A stretch of DNA of 64,000 nt from Aldehydirespirator sp965203575 (GTDB lineage Bacteria > Actinomycetota > Acidimicrobiia > Acidimicrobiales > Aldehydirespiratoraceae): positions 3,720,001 through 3,784,000 of the forward strand of contig OZ241894.1 in assembly GCA_965203575.1 (NCBI GenBank), given 5' to 3'. A model generated the notes under the pieces. The model was given only the letters and a program-made list of their open reading frames with translations, was not told the DNA's origin and did no database searches. The translations under genes and the position numbers were made by a program. Below are positions 18,401 to 25,516 of this stretch, piece by piece. The first letter of the stretch is position 1; the number at the start of each line of letters is the position of its first letter.

Positions 18401-19108
18401 CCGCACGCTGCGCTGGCATCGGGTGTCGCTCGCGGCGGCCCAGCCCGACGGGCACGGCCCCGGCGTCGCCGGGGCGCGTGTGGCGCGGTAGGTGCGGGTG
18501 CACGTCGATCCCGAGCCGCTGTAGAAGCGCGCGCACGCCGCCCAGCGGCCGCTGCGCACCACCGGCCGCGGCGTGCTGCGAGTGCACTTCGAGCCTCGCA
18601 GCGTCCAGCCCGCGCCACAGACGTAGCCGCCATTTGACGGCGGACCCTCCCAGCGGGCCGCCTTGGTGTGCACGCAGAGGCTCCCGACCGCGGTCCCGAG
18701 GACGCAGTCGCCATAGACAGTGCTCAACCAGCGGCGCTTGTAGCTCAGCTTGCACGAAGACCCCGACAGCGTCCCGCCGACCAGACACGACAACGCGCCG
18801 GGAACCTGCGGGCGCGCCTTGGTCTCCAGCACGCTGTACCAGCAGCGCCCGTCACGCTGCAACACGCCGCGCACGCACACCGAACGCGTCGCCGGCAACT
18901 CGGTGCGCGCCTGCTCGCAGACGCCGGAGGACCGGTTGAACGAATACCCCGAATCGCACCAGAGCCGCACCTTCGCAGCGCGGGCGCTCTGAGCCTCAGC
19001 AACCCCGAGCCCCCGATCAGAAAGATCAGGGAACCCGGCCACCCCATACAACAGCACCGACGCCGCCACCAGCACCAGCACCCAACGCCGCGACCTGCGC
19101 CGGGCCAT
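15410..19108 (-). CDS. large secreted protein with C-terminal phospholipase A2 domain (toxin-like)
   Basis: The 1232-residue product has a signal peptide (MARRRSRRWVLVLVAASVLL), a Cys-rich repeat region to about residue 290, a Thr/Pro linker of six TPTTTTAPPEP-type repeats, then several beta-sandwich-like modules (YTMTVGETLSRRFTFSP and similar). The last ~230 residues form a PLA2-like domain with CMRHDFNWRN, where His1140-Asp1141 match the catalytic dyad of bacterial secreted phospholipase A2 (CXRHDFGYRN type). The ATG at 19108 gives a proper signal peptide. It is followed by an overlapping lipoprotein gene. Upstream orphan C-terminal cassettes share its entry sequence, as in polymorphic toxins. 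PLA2 assignment is good; toxin role is inferred. Confidence 0.78.
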   Translation of the reverse strand: MARRRSRRWVLVLVAASVLLYGVAGFPDLSDRGLGVAEAQSARAAKVRLWCDSGYSFNRSSGVCEQARTELPATRSVCVRGVLQRDGRCWYSVLETKARPQVPGALSCLVGGTLSGSSCKLSYKRRWLSTVYGDCVLGTAVGSLCVHTKAARWEGPPSNGGYVCGAGWTLRGSKCTRSTPRPVVRSGRWAACARFYSGSGSTCTRTYRATRAPATPGPCPSGWAAASDTRCQRSVRRSQAPDTVTGCRAGWTRAGSICRIVTATRAPNRTYYCDSGYDLRNFRGARYCTLTPTTPTTPPEPATPTTTTAPPEPATPTTTTAPPEPVTPTTTTAPPEPVTPTTTTAPPEPVTPTTTTAPPEPVTPTTTTAPPRCADGEHAHNPDFGSGVHPVWVKSTQAHRDAHGGGSAPTGCHGDHARLERVQIDGYVGGSRTGPGTMTASFTVTPADASCRALLLGRTNNEASVSPRTGAVRTVTVRARAVDDIKVYVHCTHSRLKRSTARAVFKVLDPSCSQDLAVDASPVVVAGRWGAGCVSSQRGDAQTPYYAMSYRLVLNTAADVAVELVPDGAASAYLDLLPASGSGVEPLGDFGAAPRVSVRGLAAGVHTIETTHRDERTAGAFTLTVRLSASAPGWVKDLDGSHDVVVGELFSTGWTYGPPGAGMSVESTKPSGLSLKFRDSGSGAGVAGTPTHAGSYTVTLALAQPGSVKRPTFAVEAACPRLHTRRADRVCVPPEITVGGREDSYTMTVGETLSRRFTFSPAAAAVSVKSVSQPGLTAKVNASDDAEFGGLATLSATAQLAGTYTVAVDFTQRLLTQSRTDTVTFEITAKCPEGKAPRFDGSRRCVPLETMPAGCAATALNDRGRTWWGRLSVGAMFDSYGDEAGPGCTSLSQSGRSAAYWSFSVPYHTAETLSGTIALKPVLTAVSRPGRKPPPLVGSGGTPSVTLWKLHSGDAAPAGPGRAQRRAQRVASAMARQGADPVITRALPGGDYLIEVAPTQSTAGEGKFELAVTFPRAVKVHRDVKEVGKTVSGGLTLEKFLDARGSICYGADSACPTDLNDPFDPPSAKYPWLPFITDRCSIPQELVQGLESGINALILSEYGESALYMTPRLVDLAQYIRDHATFGTQTVSFVFACMRHDFNWRNLYRVEHHLQHAGAWNETTRKQADDRFNEDLKRLCEANKGRTPVTHKHYTWTLEDADVEKCREVADAMKLGVRLYPMSRISYGTDEV
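17997..18215. repeat. 36-bp tandem repeat inside the toxin gene
   Basis: About six adjacent 36-bp units encode the 12-residue repeat EPVTPTTTTAPP on the minus strand. The last units differ by single bases (gtgacc to gtggcc). The repeat keeps the reading frame, so gain or loss of units would only change linker length. Confidence 0.85.
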
Positions 19109-19469
19109 CACACCCACCGCCGCAGCACCACGCCACAACCCTCAAACAACGGCTCCCCGCCCCCCCCCCGGCGGGCACGGCAAATCGCCGCCGCCGAACT
19201 CAACACCGGCCGCCGGCAGCGCGGCCCAACCCCAAGAGCCCACCACTCATCGGAGGCCCCCATGCTGCGGTTGTCGCTCCCTGCGGCGACCATGGCGAAC
19301 CACCCTAGCAGCAGAACAAGCCTCACATCCCTAGGAGAGTGTTGAGCAACACGGGTTTCTGGCTGCTGGGTTTGCTGGGGTGGCGCGGTGGTTGTGTGGG
19401 TGTGGTGGTTGTGTTGGGGGTTGTTCGGCTCAGGCGGGTGCGCCGGGGGGTGCGGGCGCGGCGCCCGGT
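19089..19469. repeat. direct repeat upstream of toxin gene, copy 1 (no confident gene)
   Basis: This block includes the toxin signal-peptide start and about 360 bp of upstream DNA and is repeated at 25989-26370. It contains a run of ten C at 19160-19169, against eleven in the other copy. I see no convincing gene between 19109 and 19545. A short minus-strand frame (MRLVLLLGWFAMVAAG) crosses the homopolymer but resembles nothing. The region probably carries the toxin promoter and leader. Confidence 0.75.
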
Positions 19470-19545
19470 TGGGGGTCAGGCGGCGGCCGGGAGGGCGAAT
19501 CGGTGGCCGACCCCGACCGGATTACTCAACCGCCAAGATCACCCA

Positions 19546-19923
19546 TCACTCCAGATTGCACGCCGGCGTCACGTCCCAGCCGCCGCCGGGCTGCTTCAGC
19601 GTGCCCTCGTGGACCTTCACCGTCCGCGCAATGTCCGAATAGATCACACCCAACTGGCGGCACCTCGCCCCGTAGGCGCCGTTGATACGAACAACATCCT
19701 CCGCCGTCGCCGGCGTCTCCGCCGCCCAGCGCCGCTCCAGGTCGGTCGCCGCCAGATCAGCCGCCTGCTGACGGGCACTGTGGGACTCCACCTGCTCAGC
19801 AGTGCCGCCAACCACACCCTGCACCCCCACCACCGCCAACGCCGCCAAACCCGCCACCGCAGCCACCACCAACAACCACTCCAACGACGTCAACCCCGCC
19901 TCGCCGCGCTCGTCGCGACACAC
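19546..19923 (-). CDS. prepilin-like protein, copy 2
   Basis: The predicted 125-residue protein is identical to that at 14159-14536, with the same Gly|Leu cleavage junction, Glu+5 and hydrophobic N-terminal helix. Here it is not followed by the Gly-rich lipoprotein gene, and what precedes it is only the tail of a lipoprotein gene. It may be expressed or be a passive result of the duplication. Confidence 0.65.
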   Translation of the reverse strand: MCRDERGEAGLTSLEWLLVVAAVAGLAALAVVGVQGVVGGTAEQVESHSARQQAADLAATDLERRWAAETPATAEDVVRINGAYGARCRQLGVIYSDIARTVKVHEGTLKQPGGGWDVTPACNLE

Positions 19924-19940
19924 CCGCCGAACCGACCCCC

Positions 19941-20064
19941 TCAGGGATAGCTCACCCCCTCACCCCGCGCGCACCCCTCGGGATCCTCCGTTTCCATGCA
20001 CTGCTGGCGCACATAGTCCTGATGAGGCTGATTCACGCTGTTCTCATAATCCAACTGCACAACC
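19941..20064 (-). pseudogene. 3' fragment of toxin-linked lipoprotein gene
   Basis: Only the last ~40 codons of the lipoprotein family remain (SVNQPHQDYVRQQCMETEDP to GVSYP, stop at 19941). The upstream part is replaced by unrelated sequence at the edge of the long repeat. It is a by-product of the duplication and should not be functional. Confidence 0.75.
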
Positions 20065-20136
20065 GTCACAAGTCCGCGTCGTCACTGCGGTCCCGCACAC
20101 TCTCGTGGGTCGCTGCCGCAGCGTCACCGCGCGGGC

Positions 20137-20877
20137 TCATGGAAGCGTCACCCGCTCCGCACGGGCGCACTCCTCGGGATCGTCTGTCTCAAGACACGCC
20201 TGGATCATCATATCCTCCCAAGGCTGGTTGGCTCCCTCGTGATACTCGATGGGCACCACCCAATCAGGATTAGCAGCCATCCATTCCCGCGCAATCTCCA
20301 CATAGTGCGCTCGTCGCTTCGCGAGCAACTCGTCACGGTACTCCGGGTCCAGCGTCGGATATGTGGCCGCATACTTGGCGCACTCATGACGCAGATCCAA
20401 GAACATCTCCAACGTCAGCCCAAAGTCCCGCTCATACTGCTCGCCCATGTCCTGGGACACGTCATAGAGCTGCACACCGGGCCAGCCCGCGTCGGCCGCG
20501 CACTCATCCATCGCCTCAATCTCGGCGTCGTACAACACACCGCCTTCTAGAGCGACATCGGGAGGCAGCGTATCGCCCGCTACAGCCAGTATCACCCCGA
20601 CCCTGACCTCAAAGATGTTGCGCTCACGCTCATGTCCAGTACCCGCGGAAGAATCAGGAAGATCGCGATTCATCTCCTCAATCGTCCGATATCGGGCGAA
20701 CCATAATGAACCCGAGATCATCTGGTCATCAACGAGTTCATCGAATCCCAGTTCCTCGTCTGTGTACTGGCGTGGAGGATCCTGTGAACTGCATGCCCCA
20801 ACCACAACAAGCACGACCACTGCGGTCAAGTATCTCAGCGAACCCTGTCTGAGAGGCCTCTCCATATGTGTCTGCAT
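20137..20877 (-). CDS. divergent toxin-linked lipoprotein
   Basis: The 246-residue product has a lipoprotein signal ending VVVGAC and the family hallmarks YTDEELGFDELVDDQ, HECAKYAATYPTLDPEYRDELL and a Cys-containing end (QACLETDDPEECARAE). It is the most divergent of the four intact lipoproteins. It lies 25 bp downstream of the C-terminal tail of a PLA2-toxin cassette whose middle was destroyed by an insertion sequence. It would be the immunity partner of that broken cassette and may remain expressed. Function is inferred from position. Confidence 0.65.
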   Translation of the reverse strand: MQTHMERPLRQGSLRYLTAVVVLVVVGACSSQDPPRQYTDEELGFDELVDDQMISGSLWFARYRTIEEMNRDLPDSSAGTGHERERNIFEVRVGVILAVAGDTLPPDVALEGGVLYDAEIEAMDECAADAGWPGVQLYDVSQDMGEQYERDFGLTLEMFLDLRHECAKYAATYPTLDPEYRDELLAKRRAHYVEIAREWMAANPDWVVPIEYHEGANQPWEDMMIQACLETDDPEECARAERVTLP

Positions 20878-20902
20878 TCTCAGGGCGCCCGTCCTCGCTG
20901 CG

Positions 20903-21061
20903 CTAGTGGCTGTAGTTGATGCTGCCGAACACCACAGTCATGACACCGAGCTTGAAGGCGGCCGAAACGATCTCGCACTTGTCCACAGAAGCCCTCGATA
21001 GCGTCCAGTCGAAGCGCTCGGATATCTTGGGTTGTCCGCCTGGGCCATCATGCCCTGAGCT
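20903..21061 (-). pseudogene. 3' end of IS-interrupted PLA2-toxin cassette
   Basis: The frame ISERFDWTL, SVDKCEIVSAAFKLGV, ending INYSH, aligns with the last ~40 residues of the full-length toxin (YTWTLEDADVEKCREVADAMKLGV pattern). It begins exactly at the left edge of the IS3-family element. The 5' part of the same cassette lies beyond the element at 22290-22725. Confidence 0.7.
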
Positions 21062-21086
21062 TCCCCCCGTTTCGTGGAGGGTTTGG

Positions 21087-21962
21087 TTAGGCCGCGTTGG
21101 CTAGTTCGTACTCTATTGGGCTGGTCATGTTGTTGGTGGAGTGGAGCCGCCGGCGGTTGTACCAGGCGTCGATCCAGGTGGCGATGTCTCGCCGGGCTTG
21201 GTCTCGGGTCTGGTAGCGGCGCCGGGAGACGAGTTCGTGTTCGAGGGTGGAGAAGAACGACTCCGCGCAGGCGTTGTCGAGGGCGCAGCCGACGCGTCCC
21301 ATGGACTGGGTGACCCCGAGGCGGCGGCAGGCCTCAGCGAAGGCGTCTGAGGTGTACTGGGAGCCCTTGTCGGTGTGGAAGATCACCCCTGCGACGCGGC
21401 CGCCGCGGGTCGCGGCGGCCATGTTGATCGCCGCGGTGGCGAGCTGCGCGGTGGGGTAGGCGTCAGAGGTGGCGAAGCCCAGCATGCGCCGCGAGTAGAG
21501 GTCCTCGACGGTGGCGAGGTACACGGGCCCCTCGTCGGTGTGCACCTGCTTGAAGTCCCCGACCCACTTCTGGTCGGGGGCATCGGCGGTGAAGTCGCGC
21601 CCCAGCAGGTCCGCCACCGGCGCGGCCGCCTTGTCGGGGCGGGTCAGGCCCCGCCGGCGGCGTCTGGGGGAGCGGCCCTGGAGGCCCTGGCGCACCATGG
21701 AGGACTCCACGGTCTTCTTGGACACCGCCAGGCCGTCACGGCGCAGCTGGGCCCGCACCCGCGGCGAGCCGTAGGTGCCTCCGGAGGCGTCGAAGCAGGC
21801 CTTGACCGCGGCGTCGACGTCGGCGCGGCGCCGCTGCGCGGGCGTCGGCGGCCGGCCGCGCCACTTGTAGAACGTCGAGGAGGGCACCCCGAGGGCCCGG
21901 CAGGCGACCGCGTGAGGCACGCCGTGGTCGGTCCTCTGCGCCGCGATGAACTCCGCTGTCAT
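21087..21962 (-). CDS. IS3-family transposase OrfB (DDE domain)
   Basis: The 291-residue protein has an HTH_21-like region (TYGSPRVRAQL) and an rve/DDE integrase core: first Asp in WVGDFKQV, second in FHTDKGSQYTS and Glu in NACAESFFSTLEHE. The C-terminus (WYNRRRLHSTN) is typical of IS3 elements. Its ATG overlaps the orfA stop as ATGA, so reinitiation rather than the usual -1 frameshift may supply OrfB. All catalytic residues are present and the element may be active. Confidence 0.92.
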   Translation of the reverse strand: MTAEFIAAQRTDHGVPHAVACRALGVPSSTFYKWRGRPPTPAQRRRADVDAAVKACFDASGGTYGSPRVRAQLRRDGLAVSKKTVESSMVRQGLQGRSPRRRRRGLTRPDKAAAPVADLLGRDFTADAPDQKWVGDFKQVHTDEGPVYLATVEDLYSRRMLGFATSDAYPTAQLATAAINMAAATRGGRVAGVIFHTDKGSQYTSDAFAEACRRLGVTQSMGRVGCALDNACAESFFSTLEHELVSRRRYQTRDQARRDIATWIDAWYNRRRLHSTNNMTSPIEYELANAA

Positions 21963-22249
21963 CGCGTTGCCTCCTTGACCCAGAGGACCACCGATCGTTT
22001 GAGCACATCACGCTCCATCTCCAGCTCGGCGCAGCGCTTGCGCAGCCGCACCAGCTCGGCTCGGTCATCAGAGGTCAGGCCCTCGGCCTCGCCCCGCTCG
22101 ATGCGGTCCTTGCGGACCCAGTTCCCCAAGACCCCCGCACCGATCCCGAGCTCGCGGGCGACCTCAGAGATCGGTCTGCGAGTCTCCCGGACGATCCGCA
22201 CAGCGCCCGCCTTGAACTCCGGGTCGTACTTGCGTCGTGGATATGACAT
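21959..22249 (-). CDS. IS3-family transposase OrfA (HTH protein)
   Basis: This 96-residue protein contains the HTH_Tnp_1 domain (YDPEFKAGAVRIVRET, then ISEVARELGIGAGVLGNWV) and a C-terminal leucine-zipper-like helix (ELVRLRKRCAELEMERDVLK). It binds the element ends and multimerises. It is the first gene of the insertion sequence. Confidence 0.9.
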   Translation of the reverse strand: MSYPRRKYDPEFKAGAVRIVRETRRPISEVARELGIGAGVLGNWVRKDRIERGEAEGLTSDDRAELVRLRKRCAELEMERDVLKRSVVLWVKEATR

Positions 22250-22289
22250 AGCGCCTCCTCATAGACGATGTCTCCACGATTCGGGGGGA

Positions 22290-22725
22290 TGCCCACCCCG
22301 AAGAAGTGTTTGGTGCGGTGCAGGTTGCGCCAGTTGAAGTCATGGCGCATGCAGGCGAAAACGAACATGACCTTCTGGCCGCCGAACACCGGCTCATCCC
22401 TAAGGTATGGAGCCAGATACAGCAGTCTGGCTCCCGGGAACGGCAGCGGCGATGTCACGCCTATCGACCTGAGCCACTTGGTCACTTCCGCCGGCCCCTT
22501 GACCAGCGACTCGGGGATGCTGCATCTGTCGGTGATGAACGGCAGCCACGGATACTTTGCGCTGGGCGGGTCGAACGGGTCGTTGAGATCGGTGGGGCAG
22601 GAGGAGTGGGCGCCGCAGCAGAGGCTTCCTCTGGCGTCGAGGAACTTCTCGAGGGTCAGCCCGCCAGAGGCGGTGTGGCCGACCTTCAGGACGTCGCCGT
22701 GGACCTTGGAGGCGGTGGGGAACAC
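22290..22725 (-). pseudogene. 5' part of IS-interrupted PLA2-toxin cassette
   Basis: The frame carries LTLEKFLDARGS, PTDLNDPFDPP, CSIPESLVKGP and the catalytic segment FACMRHDFNWRN, then ends at the IS edge after KHFFGVG. It lacks a signal peptide; upstream the frame is closed by a stop next to a fragment of the toxin's beta-sandwich module. It is nearly identical to 24016-24451. With the tail at 20903-21061 it once formed a whole cassette. Confidence 0.75.
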
Positions 22726-23147
22726 AACCGCCAGTTCGTATCTTCCCCACTCGACTGTGCGTCAGCCCCGGCTGCCACACCGAGGGCTTCGACACCGCCG
22801 CGGCCACGGGCGAGAACGCGAAGCGCCTGCTCAACGTCTCACCCACCGTCACGGCGTAAGCCCGCATCGCCGCCCGCGTCGTGACACACCCGCCGAACCG
22901 ATCCTCTCAGGGATAACTCACCCCCTCGCCCCGCGCGCACGCCGCGGGATCCTCCGCCTCCATGCACTGCCGGCGCACATAGTCCTGATAAGGCTGATTC
23001 ACACTGTTCTCATAGTCCAACGGCACAACCATCTCAGGATGATCCCGCATCCACAAACGCAGAAACTCCAGATAATAGTCACGGCGTGTCTTCAACAACT
23101 CGTCACGATACTCACGATCCAACACCGGATAAGACGCCGCAAACTTG
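22328..23147. repeat. 820-bp direct repeat, copy 1 (toxin cassette + lipoprotein 3' end)
   Basis: This block is almost identical to 24054-24873, offset 1726 bp. It spans the start of the PLA2 cassette, the junction with the preceding lipoprotein gene and that gene's conserved C-terminal coding part. A shorter stretch of the same cassette sequence recurs at 25707-25968. Confidence 0.85.
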
Positions 23148-23746
23148 CTGCACTCATGACGAAGGTCGACATAATCCTCCCATGTGAGATCGTACAACTC
23201 TGCTGATGCCTCATATAGACCATAGTGCCCGAAGTCAAACTCGCCGTTTGCCGTCTCATGGAGCACCGCATCGGGCCATTCGGAGTTACCGATGCAGATG
23301 TCCACCGAATCGTAGAAAGCGCTATCCAACGTTCTCTCAATCCGTTCGATCTCCTCTTGACGGATCCCCCTGACACCCGAAAACAATATATCGACTTGTT
23401 GTTCGAAGAAGAGGCGGTCACGCTCCTCGACCGGCAGGAGGAGGACATGACCCTGTTCGGCGAGCATCTCATCATGGCGCTCCTCATCTGTGCGGTGGCG
23501 GACATACAGATGGCGATCAGCGAGCTCTTCATCCACGAGAGCATCCACGCCGACCTCTTCATCCGAGTACACTGTAGTCTTGGGTATATTTTCACTGTTG
23601 TCTGTGTTCCCACTGGATTGCGTGTCGGCCTCCTGTCCGCCGGTGCGTTTAGTTTCTTCCACAGACCCTGAACACGCGAACCCCGCGACCGCACCGACAG
23701 CCAGCCACCAAAGACCGATAATCCACACCAAAATTCGCCGCGTCAT
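22907..23746 (-). CDS. toxin-linked lipoprotein, candidate immunity protein
   Basis: The 279-residue product starts with a signal peptide (MTRRILVWIIGLWWLAVGAV) and lipobox GFAC. The ATG at 23746 is preceded by GAGGAGCGA; an upstream GTG at 23773 is possible. The acidic start of the mature protein (YSDEEVGVDALVDEEL) and the conserved end (LLKTRRDYYLEFLRL, RRQCMEAEDPAACARGEG) define the family, while the centre is unlike the other copies. It lies 42 bp downstream of the PLA2 cassette at 23789, matching a toxin/immunity order. Confidence 0.7.
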   Translation of the reverse strand: MTRRILVWIIGLWWLAVGAVAGFACSGSVEETKRTGGQEADTQSSGNTDNSENIPKTTVYSDEEVGVDALVDEELADRHLYVRHRTDEERHDEMLAEQGHVLLLPVEERDRLFFEQQVDILFSGVRGIRQEEIERIERTLDSAFYDSVDICIGNSEWPDAVLHETANGEFDFGHYGLYEASAELYDLTWEDYVDLRHECSKFAASYPVLDREYRDELLKTRRDYYLEFLRLWMRDHPEMVVPLDYENSVNQPYQDYVRRQCMEAEDPAACARGEGVSYP

Positions 23747-23788
23747 ACTCGTTCGCTCCTCGACACGCCTCACCGCAAGCTCCTTGTC

Positions 23789-24451
23789 CTAAACCTGGCT
23801 AGGTCCGTAACTAATGAACGGCATCAGATAAACCGAGACTCCCCAGAAAATAGTGTTCGCAGCGTCTTCACAATCCTCAATATATGAACTGTGAACTCTC
23901 CATCCAAAATATCCGGTTGCTGTACTTGGAGAACTGCGATTCATATTGCATAGTTCGAGTAAGTCTCCAAGGAGGCGTCCGTCTGCGTTCACTCGTGTGG
24001 ACAGATTCCAGGCGCCGGTGTGTTTGAGGTGGTGCTCGACTCTGTAGAGGTTTCGCCAGTTGAAGTCGTGGCGCATGCAGGCGAAAACGAACATGACCTT
24101 CTGGCCGCCGAACACCGGCTCATCCCTAAGGTATGGAGCCAGATACAGCAGTCTGGCTCCCGGGAACGGCAGCGGCGATGTCACGCCTATCGACCTGAGC
24201 CACTTGGTCACTTCCGCCGGCCCCTTGACCAGCGACTCGGGGATGCTGCATCTGTCGGTGATGAACGGCAGCCACGGATACTTTGCGCTGGGCGGGTCGA
24301 ACGGGTCGTTGAGATCGGTGGGGCAGGAGGAGTGGGCGCCGCAGCAGAGGCTTCCTCTGGCGTCGAGGAACTTCTCGAGGGTCAGCCCGCCAGAGGCGGT
24401 GTGGCCGACCTTCAGGACGTCGCCGTGGACCTTGGAGGCGGTGGGGAACAC
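23789..24451 (-). CDS. orphan PLA2-toxin C-terminal cassette
   Basis: About 220 codons encode a PLA2-like C-terminal domain without signal peptide: LTLEKFLDARGS, CSIPESLVKGPAEV, FACMRHDFNWRNLYRVEHH with the His-Asp dyad, and a C-terminus (IEDCEDAANTIFWGV) that differs from the full-length toxin. Upstream in the same frame is a stop at a junction to a truncated beta-sandwich module (VTVGETLSRRFAFSP). It probably is not secreted as it stands and acts as a reservoir that could recombine into the full-length gene. GTG at 24451 is a nominal start. Confidence 0.65.
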   Translation of the reverse strand: MFPTASKVHGDVLKVGHTASGGLTLEKFLDARGSLCCGAHSSCPTDLNDPFDPPSAKYPWLPFITDRCSIPESLVKGPAEVTKWLRSIGVTSPLPFPGARLLYLAPYLRDEPVFGGQKVMFVFACMRHDFNWRNLYRVEHHLKHTGAWNLSTRVNADGRLLGDLLELCNMNRSSPSTATGYFGWRVHSSYIEDCEDAANTIFWGVSVYLMPFISYGPSQV

Positions 24452-24873
24452 AACCGCCAGTTCGTATCTTCCCCACTCGACTGTGCGTCAGCCCCGGCTG
24501 CCACACCGAGGGCTTCGACACCGCCGCGGCCACGGGCGAGAACGCGAAGCGCCTGCTCAACGTCTCACCCACCGTCACGGCGTAAGCCCGCATCGCCGCC
24601 CGCGTCGTGACACACCCGCCGAACCGATCCTCTCAGGGATAACTCACCCCCTCGCCCCGCGCGCACGCCGCGGGATCCTCCGCCTCCATGCACTGCCGGC
24701 GCACATAGTCCTGATAAGGCTGATTCACACTGTTCTCATAGTCCAACGGCACAACCATCTCAGGATGATCCCGCATCCACAAACGCAGAAACTCCAGATA
24801 ATAGTCACGGCGTGTCTTCAACAACTCGTCACGATACTCACGATCCAACACCGGATAAGACGCCGCAAACTTG
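24054..24873. repeat. 820-bp direct repeat, copy 2
   Basis: This is the partner of the block at 22328-23147, with isolated base differences such as gtcgtgg for gtcatgg near its left end. Confidence 0.85.
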
Positions 24874-25475
24874 TGGCACTCATGACGAAAGTCAAGAAAC
24901 TCATCAACTGTAATGCCATGACGCTGTGCTGCTTCCTCTACTGCCTCTGTGGATCGTACAGTAAAGTAGTCACCGTCCTCTTCTCGATACAATTCGATGT
25001 CAGGGTATTCGGAGTTCTCAACGCACAGGTCCAACGAATCGTAGAAGGCATCGAACAACGACTCTTCGGCCTGTTCGATCTCCTCTGGGCGGGACAGCTT
25101 GACAGCTTGGAACAACATCGACACGTTCATTTCGAAATGGACACGGTCGCGTTGCTCGACCGGCAGAAAGCGGAAACTCTCCAGTTCAGCGTAGGTCGCA
25201 TCATCATGCTCCTCCACGGTGCGATAGCCGACAAGTGGGCGACGATCAGCCAGGTACGAATCCACGAGATCATCCACCCCGACCTCTTCATCCGAATATA
25301 CTGCGGTCTTCGGCATATCTTCACTGTTGTCTGTGTTCCAACTGGATTGCGCGTCGGCCTCTTGTGCGCCGGTGCGTTCTGTATTGTCAACAGACTCTGA
25401 ACACGCGAGCCCCATAACCGCGCCTACAGCCAGCCACCAAAGACCAACAAGCCACACCGGAATTCGCCGCGTCAT
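24633..25475 (-). CDS. toxin-linked lipoprotein, candidate immunity protein
   Basis: The 280-residue product has a signal peptide (MTRRIPVWLVGLWWLAVGAV) and lipobox MGLAC. The ATG at 25475 has GAGGAG nine bases ahead; an ATG at 25502 with GGGGAG ahead is an alternative. The mature N-terminus (YSDEEVGVDDLVDSYL) and conserved C-terminus match the family, with a distinct central part. It follows the short secreted PLA2 gene at 25517. Confidence 0.7.
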   Translation of the reverse strand: MTRRIPVWLVGLWWLAVGAVMGLACSESVDNTERTGAQEADAQSSWNTDNSEDMPKTAVYSDEEVGVDDLVDSYLADRRPLVGYRTVEEHDDATYAELESFRFLPVEQRDRVHFEMNVSMLFQAVKLSRPEEIEQAEESLFDAFYDSLDLCVENSEYPDIELYREEDGDYFTVRSTEAVEEAAQRHGITVDEFLDFRHECHKFAASYPVLDREYRDELLKTRRDYYLEFLRLWMRDHPEMVVPLDYENSVNQPYQDYVRRQCMEAEDPAACARGEGVSYP

Positions 25476-25516
25476 ACTCGTTCGCTCCTCAGCACGCCTC
25501 ATCGCACTCCCCTATC

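Larger units (their letters stand above)
19531..20064. repeat. long direct repeat, copy 2
   Basis: This is the second copy of the block at 14144-14677. It ends abruptly inside the lipoprotein coding sequence at about 20064, beyond which the two copies share nothing. Confidence 0.85.
21062..22289. mobile_element. IS3-family insertion sequence
   Basis: The element has imperfect terminal inverted repeats of 18 bp (21062-21079 and 22272-22289, 16/18 matching, core TCGTGGAG next to TCCCCCCG). It encodes overlapping orfA and orfB on the minus strand. It sits inside a PLA2-toxin cassette. I could not find a clean target duplication, and roughly 30-35 codons of the target appear lost. Confidence 0.82.

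Noticed and set aside
19108..19326. Short minus-strand frame with a signal-like start (MRLVLLLGWFAMV)
   Set aside because: It crosses a homopolymer, changes its end between the two repeat copies and matches nothing; more likely leader sequence of the toxin gene.
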